DNA from: Chelatococcus sp.
GTDB lineage: Bacteria; Pseudomonadota; Alphaproteobacteria; Rhizobiales; Beijerinckiaceae
Direction of reading: 5' to 3'
Assembly: GCA_003248805.1 (NCBI GenBank)
Contig: QFQY01000076.1
Span: 1-18,524 of the forward strand
DNA: 18,524 bases
The notes under the pieces: generated by a model
What the model saw: only the letters and a program-made list of their open reading frames with translations
Databases searched by the model: none
What the model was told of the DNA's origin: nothing
Part shown: piece by piece, positions 6,972-16,388 of the stretch
Layout of the letters: the number at the start of each line of letters is the position of its first letter
How positions within the stretch are numbered: position 1 is the first letter of the stretch
Position numbers and translations under genes: made by a program

Positions 6972-7724
6972 ATGTCCCCGGACTTTCCCTATCGCACTGC
7001 CCTCGTCACCGGCGCCTCGCGCGGCATCGGCGCGGCAATCTGCCGTCGGCTGACCGGCCTGGGCGTGACGGTCTATGGCGTCGCTCGTAGCCGAGAGGCG
7101 CTGGCAAACGTCGTTGAGGAGCTCGGTGTAATTCCTGTCGTCGCCGATGTCCGCGATACCGATGCCATCATCGCCGAACTCGCCGGCGCGGAGATTGACG
7201 TGCTCGTCAACAATGCCGGCATGGTTGCGACGGTGAAGCCGCTCTATGAGCAGACCGCCGAGGAGATCGCCGAGACGATCGCGATCAACCTGACAGCGCC
7301 GATGCTGCTGATGCGGGCACTGCTGGGTGGAATGGTCGCTCGGAAGCGTGGCCATGTGATCAACATCACGACGACGGCGGCGCGCGGCGTGCTGGCCGGG
7401 ACTTCGGCCTATGGCGGGGCCAAGGCCGGCCTCGCCCATGCCTGCCGTTCGCTGCGCTACGATCTGGCCGGCAGCAATGTCCGCGTGACCGATCTGGCGC
7501 CGGGGCGCGTCGAGACCGAGATCTACCTGCGTGCCTTTGGCGGTGACCGCGAGCGTCTCAATGAGACGATGTACGGTCATGTTCGCGCGTTGCAGCCGCA
7601 GGACATTGCGGAGACGATTGCAGTGGTGCTCGCCCTGCCGCAGCATGTCGACGTGACCGAGATCGAGATCTCGCCGACCGATCAGGCCGTCGGCGGCCAC
7701 GTCTTCAAATCGGTGGGAAGCTGA
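6972..7724 (+). CDS. Short-chain dehydrogenase/reductase (SDR)
   Basis: A 250-residue classical SDR. The cofactor motif TGASRGIG is at 13-20, VADVRD at 57-62 (adenine ring), and NNAG at 80-83. The active site YGGAK gives Tyr147 and Lys151. The catalytic Ser position (after NI, about 133-135) is a run of Thr in NITTTAARG, an uncommon but tolerated change. After PGRVETEI the substrate loop is longish (residues about 180-200). It has an in-frame ATG with GGAG about 8 nt upstream, 22 bp after the preceding dehydrogenase gene. It is the last gene of the plus-strand operon, 12 bp from the convergent reductase gene. It likely oxidises an alcohol or reduces a ketone of the pathway. NAD versus NADP is undecided, though A39-R40-S41 after the second strand mildly favours NADP. 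Confidence 0.87.
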   Translation: MSPDFPYRTALVTGASRGIGAAICRRLTGLGVTVYGVARSREALANVVEELGVIPVVADVRDTDAIIAELAGAEIDVLVNNAGMVATVKPLYEQTAEEIAETIAINLTAPMLLMRALLGGMVARKRGHVINITTTAARGVLAGTSAYGGAKAGLAHACRSLRYDLAGSNVRVTDLAPGRVETEIYLRAFGGDRERLNETMYGHVRALQPQDIAETIAVVLALPQHVDVTEIEISPTDQAVGGHVFKSVGS

Positions 7725-7736
7725 ACCGTCTTACGA

Positions 7737-8519
7737 TCAAGGCCGACGGGCGGCGCTCCCCGCAGCGCCCGTCAGTTTGTCCAGCACGGCGTCGCAAGCC
7801 GCGTTCCACCCCGCCTCGGCGCCGCGCGCCTCGAGCACCTTGAGGCCGCATTCCGTGATGCCACCCGGCGTCGCGAGGCTGTGCAGCAGGGCCTCGACCG
7901 GCTCCGGCCGCTCGGCAATCATCCGGCCAGCGGCAACGAAGGTCTCCGCTGCCAGCTGCCGCGCCGTCTCTGGCGCCATGCCATGGGCCACCGACCAGCC
8001 GAGCCCGAGCCCGATCAGCTTCTGGGCCCAACCATAGATCGCAGCACTGACCGTCGCGGTCTCGAATTCGGCTTCATGGGCAAGCGGGATGATGGAGCCG
8101 AGCCGAGCGAGCAGCGGCCGCACCGCCGGCAGATCGGGGAAGACGGTGGTGGGGCTCGCGCCGATCGACGCCGCTGTGAGAGGCATGATCCGCATCACCT
8201 CGGCGGGGCCGACCGAAGCCTGCAGCACAGCCAAAGGGACGCCCGCACAGGCCGAGACGAGGATCTGGCCGTGCCGCCACCCTAGGCCACTTATCGCGGC
8301 GACGGCGTCGCTCGGCCGCGTTGCCAGCAGCACGATGTCTGCCGCCGCGACGAGCGCTGCATTATCTGGGGCGAGCGTGATGCCATGATGCTTCGCCAGT
8401 TGCGGACCATGGCCGCGCGGCGACAGGATCATCTCTCCCGCGGCCAGCCCGCTGCGCAGGAGCCCCGTGATGATCTCTTCCGCCAAATGGCCGACCCCGA
8501 GGAAGCCGATTCGTGTCAT
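7737..8519 (-). CDS. Pyrroline-5-carboxylate reductase family protein (ProC-like)
   Basis: A 260-residue NAD(P)-dependent reductase of the P5CR family. The N-terminal Rossmann motif is GFLGVGHLAEEI (5-16). LLATRPSDA corresponds to the LxVKP strand. The C-terminal dimerisation domain holds TPGGITECGLKVLE (217-230), the most conserved family motif, normally TxPGGxT. The canonical substrate motif MPNTPA reads MPLTAA (112-117). Loss of that Asn and Pro makes a role as the housekeeping proline enzyme unlikely. It probably reduces another imine or cyclic iminium compound of this pathway. It is transcribed against the SDR gene, 12 bp apart with no visible terminator, and diverges from the GntR gene across 132 bp. 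The ribosome binding site is weak. Confidence 0.82.
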   Translation of the reverse strand: MTRIGFLGVGHLAEEIITGLLRSGLAAGEMILSPRGHGPQLAKHHGITLAPDNAALVAAADIVLLATRPSDAVAAISGLGWRHGQILVSACAGVPLAVLQASVGPAEVMRIMPLTAASIGASPTTVFPDLPAVRPLLARLGSIIPLAHEAEFETATVSAAIYGWAQKLIGLGLGWSVAHGMAPETARQLAAETFVAAGRMIAERPEPVEALLHSLATPGGITECGLKVLEARGAEAGWNAACDAVLDKLTGAAGSAARRP

Positions 8520-8651
8520 GATGCATCCATGAGTGTGCGCACTGCTTGCGGCAATAGCGTTCGGTGGTTGATTTTTGCTCGCGAGACGATTTCAAGCATG
8601 GGGCGTCGAAAGGCCGGGCGCGACCGCAGACCGGCCGAACTGAGAAGCTGA
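8520..8651. promoter_or_regulatory. Divergent promoter region between the ProC-like and GntR genes
   Basis: 132 bp drive the reductase (minus) and the regulator (plus). Candidate protein-binding sites are the 8-bp palindromes GATGCATC (8520-8527), directly on the reductase start, and GTGCGCAC inside AGTGTGCGCACT. I could not assign convincing -35/-10 boxes. A GntR protein often represses its own divergent promoter, so autoregulation here is plausible but not shown. Confidence 0.3.
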
Positions 8652-9428
8652 ATGCCGAACACCGCGAAGGCCACGACTGCAGACAAGGCGGCCAAAGGCG
8701 CCGTCAAGGCCGCGCCACGCCGAGCGGCCGACAGTGCCGAGCGCGCCTACAAGGCGATCCGGCAGCAGCTCGTCGAATTCAAGATGCGACCGGCTGAGCG
8801 AATCAACGAAGTCCACCTCGCTCAGATGCTGGAGCTTTCGCGGACGCCTGTGCGCGAGGCGCTCAACCGGCTGGCCTCCGAAGGCTTCGTGGTGTTCACG
8901 CCGAACCGCGGCTTCTGCTTCCGCGGCCTCGATATCGACGACCTGCTGGACCTGTTCGAGCTGCGTTCGATCATCGAGACCGGGGCCTTCGCCCTGTCCT
9001 GCGAGCGCGCGGACGAAACCGGAGTCGCGCGTCTCCAGGCTTTCTGGGCCGATGCCCACCAGCGCTACGAGAACCGCGATGCGGACGAGATCCTGGAACT
9101 CGACGAGGCCTTCCATGTGCATCTCGCCGAACTGTCGAACAATACCGAGATCGTCCGCCAGCTGATCGCCGTCAACGCCCGCATCCGTTTCGTGCGTCGT
9201 GTCCAGATCGAGAACGGGCCGCAGCATTGGACGCTGGTGGAGGATCACTCGCGCATCATCCAGGCGCTGGTCGACCGCGATCGCGAACGCGGCATAGAGA
9301 TCCTGCGCGGCCATATCTCCCTGACCTTCGCCGAAGCCCGGGCGGTGCTCAAGGAAGCCCTGATCAAGATCTTCCTGCCGGAACAGGCAACCCCGCGCCG
9401 GGGCCGGGTTCGCGCAGCCCGAAAGTAG
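8652..9428 (+). CDS. GntR-family transcriptional regulator, FadR subfamily (FCD domain)
   Basis: A 258-residue one-component regulator. After a basic Ala/Lys-rich tail (1-30), a winged helix-turn-helix spans about 32-92: AYKAIRQQL, the recognition part LAQMLELSRTPVREALNRLASEGFV (57-80) and the wing FTPNRGFCFRG. The FCD ligand domain (95-235) carries the usual metal/effector residues: D151 and H155 (LDEAFHVHL), H199 (EDHSRI) and H221 (RGHI). The domain typically binds a metal and a small organic acid, and effector binding releases DNA. The start is supported by GAGAAG just upstream. It lies between the two plus-strand operons, which it most probably controls. The 9623-9678 dyad cluster lies 195 bp past its stop. 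Confidence 0.9.
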   Translation: MPNTAKATTADKAAKGAVKAAPRRAADSAERAYKAIRQQLVEFKMRPAERINEVHLAQMLELSRTPVREALNRLASEGFVVFTPNRGFCFRGLDIDDLLDLFELRSIIETGAFALSCERADETGVARLQAFWADAHQRYENRDADEILELDEAFHVHLAELSNNTEIVRQLIAVNARIRFVRRVQIENGPQHWTLVEDHSRIIQALVDRDRERGIEILRGHISLTFAEARAVLKEALIKIFLPEQATPRRGRVRAARK

Positions 9429-9731
9429 CCTCGACTTCGGTGCATCGGCACAGGTCAGACGGCGAGACTTCGCGCTGGCGGGATCGGGAAGTGCTCCCGC
9501 AGGCGCACTCGCGAATTTCTCGCAAGACCATAATTTAGAAGAGTTATTTCGCGAGCGGGACCGAGCGCGCGCTGCAGCAGCCTGCCGCCCTGCCGACTCT
9601 TTCAGCAGCCCGTATCCGAGATTTGTACAGATCGACCGCATGCGCTTTTCAAAAGTGCCTGTACAACTGCATGCACTTATGACACGCTCCCTTCGTCGGG
9701 CAAATCCCGTCAAGCATGGAACGTTTTCTGG
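9429..9731. other. Intergenic regulatory region before the VOC / transporter operon
   Basis: These 303 bases separate the regulator from the downstream operon and hold no believable gene. They are less GC-rich than the coding DNA. Two structures stand out: an 8-bp inverted repeat, CTCGCGAA (9508-9515) and TTCGCGAG (9548-9555), with AT-rich DNA between its arms, and a dense operator-like cluster at 9623-9678. The start at 9732 lacks a clear ribosome binding site. A 7-codon frame at 9716 just before it is probably chance. Confidence 0.6.
9623..9678. promoter_or_regulatory. Operator-like cluster of dyads and repeats (TGTACA / GCATGC)
   Basis: TTGTACAG (9623-9630) and CTGTACAA (9659-9666) are exact reverse complements. 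Each is followed by GCATGC and then, after one base, CTT (9638-9647 and 9669-9678), so the unit is also a direct repeat. Between them GCGCTTTT and AAAAGTGC form a 7-of-8 stem, and AAGTGC (9653-9658) pairs with GCACTT (9673-9678). TGTACA-type cores are common in FCD-GntR operators. This is the best candidate binding site for the regulator encoded just upstream, controlling the operon that starts at 9732. The repeats are seen directly; the binding is inferred. Confidence 0.5.
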
Positions 9732-10565
9732 ATGCGTGATCACGTCCTTAGCCTCGACCACATCGTCATCGCCGTGAGCGATCTCGACGTCGCGGCAGAG
9801 CGTTGGCGGAAGCTTGGTTTCGCGGTCTCGCCGCGCGGCCTGCACAGCGCCTATCTCGGGACCGCCAATCACACGATCATGTTCGAGGACGATTATGTCG
9901 AACTCCTCGGCGTGCTCTCCCCTACCGAATTCAATGCTCCGACGCGCGACTTCCTGGCCCGTGGTGCCGGCCTCGAGCGCCTGGCCATGCGGACCGACGA
10001 CGCCGAGGCCGGTCTGGCGGCATTGCGACGCGACGGCTTCACGGACAGCACCGGCCCCTTCGAATTCCGCCGCCCCGTGGATCTGGATGACGGCAACACC
10101 GGCGAGGCCGGCTTTCGCATCTTCCAGTGGCCGCTGGAGCCAGCGCCGGGCGATGTCCGGCTGTTCGCCTGTCAACACCTCACCCGCGAGACAGTCTGGC
10201 TGCCGAGCCTGGTGAAGCATCGCAACGGCGCCCGCGGCCTCAAGCGCATCGAGATTGCCGTCGCCGATCCGCAGGCTGAAGCGGAACTCTGTGGCCGGCT
10301 GCTCGCTCTGTCGACGGTCCCATATGACGGCGCCCATGTGGTCGCGATGCAGCCGCGCGGTGCCGATCTGGTCTTCATCGACGCCGCGACGTTCGCGCAG
10401 CGCTGGGGCCGCAAGGCGGATGGCAGCCTGCCGCGCTGCGGAATCGTGCTCGCCGTCGATGATCTCGCCCAGGCGGAGCCGTTCGCGGAGGCGCCGGCAT
10501 CCGGAGGTCTGCTCAACGCCGCCACCGAAGGAGCGCTGATCGGCTGGGAGAAGGTTTCCGGCTGA
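9732..10565 (+). CDS. VOC family / glyoxalase-like domain protein
   Basis: A 277-residue protein with two VOC-type beta-alpha-beta modules, resembling the Glyoxalase_3 (glyoxalase-like) family. The first module starts LDHIVIAVSDLDVAAERW (8-25) and carries H10, H38 and H47. The strand DYVELLG (54-60) carries E57, a possible metal ligand. The second half (about 170-265) repeats the pattern, starting at LKRIEIAVAD, with GADLVFID and CGIVLAV strands. Enzymes of this fold bind a metal and act on vicinal oxygen compounds. Many of this subfamily are uncharacterised. It is the first gene after the operator cluster and 54 bp before the binding-protein gene. No clear Shine-Dalgarno precedes the ATG, but starting 9 residues before the first strand fits the family. 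Confidence 0.75.
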   Translation: MRDHVLSLDHIVIAVSDLDVAAERWRKLGFAVSPRGLHSAYLGTANHTIMFEDDYVELLGVLSPTEFNAPTRDFLARGAGLERLAMRTDDAEAGLAALRRDGFTDSTGPFEFRRPVDLDDGNTGEAGFRIFQWPLEPAPGDVRLFACQHLTRETVWLPSLVKHRNGARGLKRIEIAVADPQAEAELCGRLLALSTVPYDGAHVVAMQPRGADLVFIDAATFAQRWGRKADGSLPRCGIVLAVDDLAQAEPFAEAPASGGLLNAATEGALIGWEKVSG

Positions 10566-10619
10566 ACGCATTGAACGATTGCCGGCGGGATTTCACAAGC
10601 AACGATAATGGAGAGGGAT

Positions 10620-12224
10620 ATGAATTCAGGACATCTGACACGGCGGCATTTGCTCGCCAGCGCCGGCGCTCTCGCGCTGACGGCGGCGCTTCCAGTCGCA
10701 ACGTTCGCGCAAGAGCCCAAGCGCGGCGGCACCATCACGGTGCACATGCCGCAGGAGCAGCGCATCCTGAACCCTGCCTTGCGGGCCTCGACCGGCGTCT
10801 ACGTCATCGCCTCGAAGATCATGGAGCCGCTGGTCGATCTCGACGAGAAGGGCGAGCTCGTGCCGATGCTGGCGACGAGCTGGGAGGGCTCGCCGGACGG
10901 CAAGACCATCACCATCAAGCTGCGCGAGGGCGTGAAGTGGCATGACGGCAAGCCCTTCACCTCGGCCGATGTCCAGTACACGGCCATGGAGCTGTGGAAG
11001 AAGCACCTGAACTACGGCACGGCTCTGCACTCCGCGCTCGAGGCCGTCGATACGCCCGACGCGAACACGGCGGTCTTCCGGTACAGCCGCCCGATGCCGA
11101 TGGACCTGTTCATGGGAGCCGCTCCCGATCTCGGCTACATCGCGCCGAAGCACATCTACGAGGGCACGAACATCCTCGACAATCCGGCCAATGTCGCGCC
11201 GATCGGCACCGGCCCGTTCAAGTTCGCGCAGTACGAGCGCGGCCAGTACGTCATCGCCGAGCGCAATCCGGACTACTGGCGCAAGGGCTACCCGTATCTC
11301 GACAAGATCATCTGGCGCTTCATCACCGACAAGGCGGCGGCCACGGCGGCGCTGGAGGCCGGCCAGGTCCATATGAGCAACTACTCGTCGCTGCCGCTCG
11401 CCGACATCGCCCGGCTCGGCAAGGACGCCCGCTTCGAGGTCTCCTCGCGCGGCAACGAGCGCCAGCCCTTCCAGAACACGATCGAGTTCAACCTGCGCCG
11501 CAAGGAGCTCTCGGACGTCCGCGTACGCCGCGCGATCATCCACGCGGTCGACACCGATTTCTTCATCGAGAACTTCCTCTATGGGAACGGCAAGCGCGCC
11601 CACGGACCGATCCCGTCGGTCTCCACCAACTTCTACAAGCCAGGTGCGCCGGACTACCCGTTCGACGTCAAGAAGGCGAACGCGCTCCTCGACGAGGCCG
11701 GCTTCAAGCGCGGCGCGGGCGGCATCCGTTTTTCTCTCAAGATGCTGAGCCCGCCCTTCGGCGAGGACATCCCGCTCTGGGCCACGTTCATCCAGCAATC
11801 GCTGCAGCAGGTCGGCATCAAGGTCGAGGTCCAGCGTCCGGACGCTGCGACCTATCTCACCGCAGTCTACCGGGACTGGGACTACGACCTCTCGACAGGC
11901 TGGCACATCTACCGCGCCGATCCGGCGATCAGCACCATGGTCTGGTATCGCTCGGGCAGTCCGAAGGGCACCGCCTTCACCAACCAGTGGGGCTGGGTGG
12001 ATCCGGCGGCCGACAAGATGATGGACGATGCCGCCTTCGAGATCGACCCGGCCAAGCGCAAGGCGGCCTATCCGGAGATCGTCAAGCTGCTGAACACCGA
12101 GGTTCCGCTCTGGATGGCGACGGAGCGCCAGTTCATCTCCGTCACCAACAAGAAACTCAAGAACCATCACAACAATCCGCGCTGGCCCTCGAGCCATTGG
12201 GCGGATCTCTGGATCGAGCCCTGA
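10620..12224 (+). CDS. ABC transporter substrate-binding protein, family 5 (peptide/opine type)
   Basis: A 534-residue periplasmic solute-binding protein. The N-terminus TRRHLLASAGALAL (7-20) has a twin-arginine-like motif and hydrophobic stretch, with likely cleavage after ATFA (30). The SBP_bac_5 signatures are clear: EPLVDLDEKGELVPMLA (69-85), LREGVKWHDGKPFTSADV (101-118) and a GTGPFKF motif in the middle third. The family signature region VRRAI and the closing W...HWADLW region follow. I use the ATG at 10620, which has GGAGAGGG at ideal spacing. An ATG at 10608 would overlap that site. The ligand is not deducible: family 5 binds di-/oligopeptides, opines, nickel, sugars or amides. It heads a complete importer (two permeases, double ATPase) and is separated from them by a GC hairpin. 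Confidence 0.92.
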   Translation: MNSGHLTRRHLLASAGALALTAALPVATFAQEPKRGGTITVHMPQEQRILNPALRASTGVYVIASKIMEPLVDLDEKGELVPMLATSWEGSPDGKTITIKLREGVKWHDGKPFTSADVQYTAMELWKKHLNYGTALHSALEAVDTPDANTAVFRYSRPMPMDLFMGAAPDLGYIAPKHIYEGTNILDNPANVAPIGTGPFKFAQYERGQYVIAERNPDYWRKGYPYLDKIIWRFITDKAAATAALEAGQVHMSNYSSLPLADIARLGKDARFEVSSRGNERQPFQNTIEFNLRRKELSDVRVRRAIIHAVDTDFFIENFLYGNGKRAHGPIPSVSTNFYKPGAPDYPFDVKKANALLDEAGFKRGAGGIRFSLKMLSPPFGEDIPLWATFIQQSLQQVGIKVEVQRPDAATYLTAVYRDWDYDLSTGWHIYRADPAISTMVWYRSGSPKGTAFTNQWGWVDPAADKMMDDAAFEIDPAKRKAAYPEIVKLLNTEVPLWMATERQFISVTNKKLKNHHNNPRWPSSHWADLWIEP

Positions 12225-12243
12225 TCCGGCACCGGCAATGGAA

Positions 12244-12264
12244 GGGCGGCCACCGCGGCCGCCC
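12244..12264 (+). terminator. GC-rich stem-loop between binding-protein and permease genes (partial terminator or mRNA stabiliser)
   Basis: GGGCGGCC at 12244-12251 pairs perfectly with GGCCGCCC at 12257-12264 around a 5-nt loop. It begins 20 bp after the stop of the binding-protein gene. No U-run follows, so full termination is unlikely. Such hairpins commonly protect the upstream message or attenuate read-through, giving more binding protein than permease. The structure is directly visible; the role is inferred. Confidence 0.6.
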
Positions 12265-12368
12265 GTTCCCACGGTACTCCGACACCCCGAATGAGACCGC
12301 GTGACGGTTGCGGATGGCCTGTTCTCATGCGGCCATAGGCAACCGCCCGACGCTGGAACCGCACGGCC

Positions 12369-13349
12369 ATGAACATTCTGAAACTGGCCGGCAGACGCCT
12401 GATGAGCAGCGTGCCGACCCTGCTCATCCTGCTCGCCGGATTGTTCCTCCTGCTGCAGCTCGCGCCCGGCGACACGGTCGACGCCATGATGGCGCAGATG
12501 GGCGGCGGCGACCCCGCCCAGGCGGCGGAACTGCGCCGCTTCTACGGGCTCGAGGGCAGCACGGCCGTGCGCCTGCTCGACTATCTCTGGCGGCTGGTGC
12601 GCCTCGATCTCGGCTTTTCGGCGATCTACAACAAGCCGGTCGCGACCGTGATCCTCGAGCGCCTGCCGGCCACGCTGCTGCTGATGCTCTCGGCGCTCAG
12701 CTTCGCCTTCTTCGCCGGCATGGTGCTGGGCATCGTCTCGGCGCAGCGCGTCAACGGGTGGGGCGACACGCTGATCTCGCTCCTCGGCCTGCTCTTCTAC
12801 GCCACGCCGTCCTTCTGGCTCGGACTGATGAGCATCGTCGTCTTCTCGATCTGGCTGGGCTGGCTGCCGCCCGGCGGCTTCTACGAGATCGGCATGGGGC
12901 TCTCCGGCCTCCAGTTGGTGCTCAGCATCGCCCTGCACCTGATCCAGCCGACGATCACGCTGTCTCTGATCTTCCTCGCCATCTATCTGCGCATCATGCG
13001 AGCCTCCATGCTCGAGGTCTCGACGCTCGATTTCGTCCGCACCGCCCGCGCCAAAGGCCTGACCCGGGGCGAGATCGTCCGTCGGCACGTGCTCCGCAAT
13101 GCCATGCTGCCGATGGTGACGCTGATCGGCCTGCAGGCAGGCACCATGCTCGGCGGCTCGGTCGTCATCGAGAGCGTGTTCTCGCTGCCCGGGATCGGCC
13201 GCCTCGCCTATGAATCCGTGATCCAGCGCGACCTCAACACGCTGCTCGGCATCGTCTTCGTCTCCGCCGTCCTGGTCATCTGCGTGAATTTCGTCGTCGA
13301 TCTCATCTATGCGCGGCTCGACCCCCGCATCGCCACCGGGGGAGCCTGA
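12369..13349 (+). CDS. ABC transporter permease, DppB/OppB type
   Basis: A 326-residue inner-membrane permease of a peptide-type importer. Membrane segments are visible at about 12-32 (followed by the LAPGD motif at 31-35), 101-124, 135-165, 182-210, 250-270 and 293-313. The cytoplasmic coupling (EAA) loop lies at 222-250 (FVRTARAKGLTRGEIVRRHVLRNAMLP). FSLPGIGRLAYESVIQRD (271-288) is the typical C-terminal family signature. Length is normal for DppB (about 305-340). It lies 144 bp after the binding protein, a gap holding the GC hairpin, and 3 bp before the second permease gene. Upstream only a weak GGAA site is seen. Firm family assignment; cargo unknown. Confidence 0.93.
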   Translation: MNILKLAGRRLMSSVPTLLILLAGLFLLLQLAPGDTVDAMMAQMGGGDPAQAAELRRFYGLEGSTAVRLLDYLWRLVRLDLGFSAIYNKPVATVILERLPATLLLMLSALSFAFFAGMVLGIVSAQRVNGWGDTLISLLGLLFYATPSFWLGLMSIVVFSIWLGWLPPGGFYEIGMGLSGLQLVLSIALHLIQPTITLSLIFLAIYLRIMRASMLEVSTLDFVRTARAKGLTRGEIVRRHVLRNAMLPMVTLIGLQAGTMLGGSVVIESVFSLPGIGRLAYESVIQRDLNTLLGIVFVSAVLVICVNFVVDLIYARLDPRIATGGA

Positions 13350-13352
13350 GCC

Positions 13353-14179
13353 ATGAAGGCCCTCAAGCATTTCCTGATGAGCCCGGCCGCTGTGCTCGGC
13401 CTCCTCATCCTGATCGGCATCGTCGCTCTCGCGCTCTTCGCCGACATGCTCTATCCGCGCGATCCGCTCGGCCTCGCCGGCCGGCCGTTGCAATGGCCGT
13501 CGTTCGGCGGCCGCTTCCTGCTCGGCACGGACGCCTCCGGACGCGACATCGCCGCCCAGATCGCCCACGGCGCCCGCACGACGCTGCTGATGGGCATCCT
13601 CTCGACCGTGATCGCGATCGCGATCGGCATCGTCGTCGGCGCCGTCGCCGGCTTCTATGGCGGCACGGCGGACGACGTGCTCATGCGCCTGACCGAAGCC
13701 TTCCAGACTTTGCCGAACTTCATTCTGCTGCTGGTCCTGGTGATCATCGTCGGCTCCAACATGACGGCAGTGACGATCGCGATCGGCGTCGTGTCCTGGC
13801 CGGCCGTGGCGCGCCTCACTCGCGCCGAGTTCCTGACCCTGCGCAGCCGCGAGTTCGTCCAGGCCTGCCGCACTCTCGGCCTGACCAACCGCTGGATCAT
13901 CTTCCGCGAGGTCCTGCCCAACGCGCTCGCCCCGATCATCGTCTATGGCAGCGTCGTGATGGCGACCGCGATCCTGCTCGAAAGCGCGCTGGCCTTCCTC
14001 GACCTGTCCGATCCGAACATCGCCTCCTGGGGCAATCTGATCGGCCAGGGCCGCAAGGTGCTGCGCAGCGAATGGTACGTCTCGGCGATCCCCGGCCTCG
14101 CCATCCTGCTCACCATCCTCTCGGTGTCGCTGGTCGGCCAGGGCCTGAACGATGCGCTCAATCCGAGGCTTCGCAGCCG

Positions 14180-14183
<4 letters not shown>
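13353..14183 (+). CDS. ABC transporter permease, DppC/OppC type
   Basis: A 276-residue second permease that pairs with the DppB-type protein. The first membrane segment is at about 12-32. The periplasmic loop carries the family motif LGTDASGRDI (57-66). Further segments lie at about 77-101 (followed by GFYGG), 122-150 and 190-216, with a last one near 245-265. The EAA loop lies at 168-196 (REFVQACRTLGLTNRWIIFREVLPN). SWGNLIGQGR near the C-terminus is also typical. The start is 3 bp after the previous stop and its stop overlaps the ATPase start by 4 bp (ATGA), so the two permeases and ATPase are translated as a unit. Confidence 0.93.
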
Positions 14184-15793
<1,610 letters not shown>

Positions 15794-15806
15794 CGGAGCC
15801 CGCAGG

Positions 15807-16322
15807 ATGACCAAAACCCATGAGCCCGGCGAGACATTCGTCGTTCGCCCCGGCGAGGCGACCAGCTTCTGGCAGCCCGTTCCGGCCAATGGCCATATCG
15901 AGGTCGCGCTCGACCCGTCCAAGGTCCGCATGGACAATCCGCTCGCCTTCGGCACGCAAACTCTTCCGCCCGGCGGCTATGTGCGCGAGCACAGCCACGA
16001 CCGGCATGAGGAGGTGATCTACTTCATCCGCGGCAAGGGACGCGCCAAGCTGGACGGCGAAGATGTGGAGGTCGGGCCCGGAACGGCGATCTTCGTCGGC
16101 AAGAGCCGCCGGCACATGTTCATCAACGACAGCGCCGAGGACGAGTTGCACTGGTGCTGGCTGATCGTGCCGAACGGCCTAGAGGACTTCTTCCGGCTGA
16201 TCGGCCGCCCGCGCGCGGCCGGCGATCCGGCGCCCGCGAATTTCCCGAGGCCGGAGAATGTCCTCGAGATCGAGCGACAGACCGTCTTCGCGGCCCAACC
16301 GGTCGATCAGAGGAAACCTTGA
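15807..16322 (+). CDS. Cupin domain protein
   Basis: A 171-residue single-domain cupin. Motif 1 lies at 56-76 (GGYVREHSHDRHEEVIYFIRG) and supplies metal ligands H62, H64 and E68 or E69. Motif 2 (90-106, GPGTAIFVGKSRRHMFIN) gives H103. Both have normal spacing, so a divalent metal such as Fe, Mn or Ni is probably bound. Compact beta-barrel cupins of this type act as isomerases, dioxygenases or sensors in catabolic operons. The C-terminal 45 residues are Pro-rich and may be a tail or lid. It lies 13 bp after the ATPase stop with a GGAG site upstream, so it belongs to the operon. Reaction unknown. Confidence 0.85.
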   Translation: MTKTHEPGETFVVRPGEATSFWQPVPANGHIEVALDPSKVRMDNPLAFGTQTLPPGGYVREHSHDRHEEVIYFIRGKGRAKLDGEDVEVGPGTAIFVGKSRRHMFINDSAEDELHWCWLIVPNGLEDFFRLIGRPRAAGDPAPANFPRPENVLEIERQTVFAAQPVDQRKP

Positions 16323-16388
16323 GTCGGATCCCGACCGCCGGCACGCGTTGGATTGCAGTCTGGTCGGCAAAGCGGTGAAGGACGCGTG

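Noticed and set aside
7725..7736. Shared bidirectional terminator between the SDR and ProC-like genes
   Set aside because: Only 12 bp separate the stops and I see no stem-loop across them.
9716..9739. Seven-codon leader peptide before the VOC gene
   Set aside because: No ribosome binding site, no attenuator hairpin and overlap with the VOC start; most likely chance.
8592..10571. A 659-codon minus-strand frame across the GntR and VOC genes
   Set aside because: Low-complexity charged composition, no ribosome binding site or motif, and the opposite strand carries clear GntR and VOC proteins.
10626..13568. A 980-codon open frame on the minus strand
   Set aside because: It lies opposite the binding-protein and permease genes, is Asp/Glu/Arg-rich, and shows no family motif; a GC-rich codon-bias shadow.
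13493..14179. N-terminal extension of the ATPase frame
   Set aside because: It would overlap almost the whole second permease gene; the ATG at 14180 with the ATGA overlap is the natural start.
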